Position numbers and translations under genes: made by a program
Source: Paenibacillus validus NBRC 15382
Lineage (GTDB): Bacteria; Bacillota; Bacilli; Paenibacillales; NBRC-103111
Direction of reading: 5' to 3'
Assembly: GCF_004000985.1 (NCBI RefSeq)
Contig: NZ_BIMH01000050.1
Coordinates: 1 to 33,655, forward strand
DNA: 33,655 nt
Notes under the pieces: generated by a model
Database searches by the model: none
Told to the model about the DNA's origin: nothing
Seen by the model: the letters and a program-made list of their open reading frames with translations, nothing else
Part shown: one piece after another, positions 33,006 through 33,655 of the stretch
How the letters are laid out: each line of letters begins with the position of its first letter
Numbering within the stretch: the stretch's first letter is position 1

Positions 33006-33425
33006 ATGCAGCAAACCGAGCTGCTGGAAGATCAAATAGCGGGCGTGCTGGCGGCGAATCGAATCTGCTCGTTCGGAACGGTAGACGGAAACAAGCCGAT
33101 GGTACGAGATATGGCGTTATTCCATGAGGGGCTTACGCTTTACTTGGCGACGAACAGCAAAACCGATAAAGTGGACGAGCTTCAAAACAACCCGAATGTC
33201 CACGTTCTGGTCGGGTATGACGGCAAACGTTCTTCGGACATCCTCCAAATTCAGGCAAGGGCCGAGATTTGCAAGGATAACGCATTGCGGGAGCGGCTCT
33301 GGAATGAGTCGTTTAAAGCATGGTTTCAAGGCCCTCATGATCCGGACTATGTCATACTGGAAATCAAGCCGGAACGTATCGAATACAACAGCGCGAATGC
33401 CGAGCCTCGAGTATGGCAAAAATAA
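33006..33425 (+). CDS. Pyridoxamine 5'-phosphate oxidase-fold protein
   Basis: Start at ATG 33006, 6 nt after AGGAGAGG, gives 139 residues; the longer open frame would begin inside a tRNA and is rejected. The split-barrel flavin-binding pattern is present: ANRICSFGTVDGNKPMVRDM, LTLYLATNSKTDKVDELQNNPNVHVLVGY, and a C-terminal segment DYVILEIKPERIEY. This is the general-stress-protein branch of the PNPOx-like superfamily. Members bind FMN or F420, or have no known substrate, so the exact reaction is open. It is monocistronic, between two tRNA units. Confidence 0.82.
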   Translation: MQQTELLEDQIAGVLAANRICSFGTVDGNKPMVRDMALFHEGLTLYLATNSKTDKVDELQNNPNVHVLVGYDGKRSSDILQIQARAEICKDNALRERLWNESFKAWFQGPHDPDYVILEIKPERIEYNSANAEPRVWQK

Positions 33426-33489
33426 CCGCAACCAAGCGGCAACGATTTTACAGGAGCGCCGCTGCTTGCCCGAAGCCAATCGCTCCCAC

Positions 33490-33518
33490 TTTACTCTTCT
33501 GTGCGAAAGAAGTATAAT
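33490..33518 (+). promoter_or_regulatory. Promoter of the second tRNA-Leu
   Basis: TTTACT at 33490-33495, a 17-nt spacer and a perfect TATAAT at 33513-33518, 13 nt before the tRNA. Confidence 0.7.
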
Positions 33519-33531
33519 GGGATCTATATTC

Positions 33532-33613
33532 GCGGTTGTGGTGGAATGGCAGACACGCTATCTTGAGGGGGTAGTGGGCTTCGCCCGTGGAGGTTCGAGT
33601 CCTCTCAACCGCA
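33532..33613 (+). tRNA. tRNA-Leu (GAG), copy 2
   Basis: The 82-nt tRNA is identical to copy 1 apart from the variable arm (GGGCTTCGCCC here), which is one nucleotide shorter yet still forms a stem. The anticodon is GAG. CCA is not encoded. Confidence 0.95.
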
Positions 33614-33627
33614 TACCAGCTTTACAA

Positions 33628-33655
33628 GAGCCTTCGCTGTTACGAGCGAGGGCTC
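33628..33655 (+). terminator. Terminator hairpin cut by the window end
   Basis: Arms 33628-33638 and 33645-33655 pair over 11 bp with one G-T pair. The expected T-run would lie outside the window. Confidence 0.6.

Noticed and set aside
1..33655. CRISPR arrays, insertion sequences, integrases or phage genes
   Set aside because: I looked for regular spaced repeats, transposase motifs and terminal inverted repeats, especially at the edges of the AT-rich block, and found none.

Overview
The window looks like a chromosomal segment of a spore-forming Firmicute of the Paenibacillaceae type. The evidence is a core block in the order ydcC-like lipoprotein, alr, ndoAI, ndoA, tex, cmpA, sprT, which resembles the Bacillus subtilis ydcC-to-sprT neighbourhood. 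Shine-Dalgarno sites are strong, GTG starts are common, and the core genes are GC-rich. The species cannot be read from the sequence.

Layout. (1) 1-2692: the tail of an unidentified plus-strand gene, a bidirectional terminator, and on the minus strand an 827-residue O-antigen-ligase/polymerase-like membrane protein with a TPR-type C-terminus. (2) About 2.7-21.9 kb: a long plus-strand polysaccharide operon, clearly AT-rich compared with both flanks. It holds an ABC-2 glycan exporter (Wzm/Wzt with a C-terminal sugar-binding domain) and a cytidylyltransferase-HAD phosphatase fusion. Next is a 1293-residue protein with a glycerophosphotransferase-like domain, a coiled coil and two GT2 domains. 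It is followed by a GT-B glycosyltransferase, a DUF6056 membrane protein, a dTDP-3-acetamido-3,6-dideoxyhexose module (fdtA, fdtC, fdtB), a GtrB/GtrA pair, the dTDP-L-rhamnose genes rmlACBD and two GT2 glycosyltransferases. (3) 21.9-23.4 kb: the initiating polyprenyl-phosphate sugar-phosphate transferase, apparently starting at an AUU codon, then a strong terminator. (4) 23.4-31.1 kb: the core block. (5) 31.1-33.7 kb: tRNA-Asn, tRNA-Ser, galE, tRNA-Glu, tRNA-Leu, a flavin/PNPOx-fold protein and a second tRNA-Leu.

How the glycan genes could work together (inference). The initiating transferase puts the first sugar on undecaprenyl phosphate. The two GT2 enzymes next to rmlACBD build an L-rhamnose-containing adaptor. 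The GT-B enzyme and the multidomain protein extend, and perhaps cap, the chain. Wzm/Wzt exports it and the ligase-like protein transfers it to an acceptor. This set resembles the S-layer protein glycosylation (slg) clusters of Geobacillus, Aneurinibacillus and Paenibacillus, but no S-layer gene is present here. Two arrangements stand out: a 'polymerase + coiled coil + phosphotransferase' single chain that could measure and cap the polymer, and a contiguous DUF6056-fdtACB-gtrBA block that could decorate the exported glycan outside the membrane.
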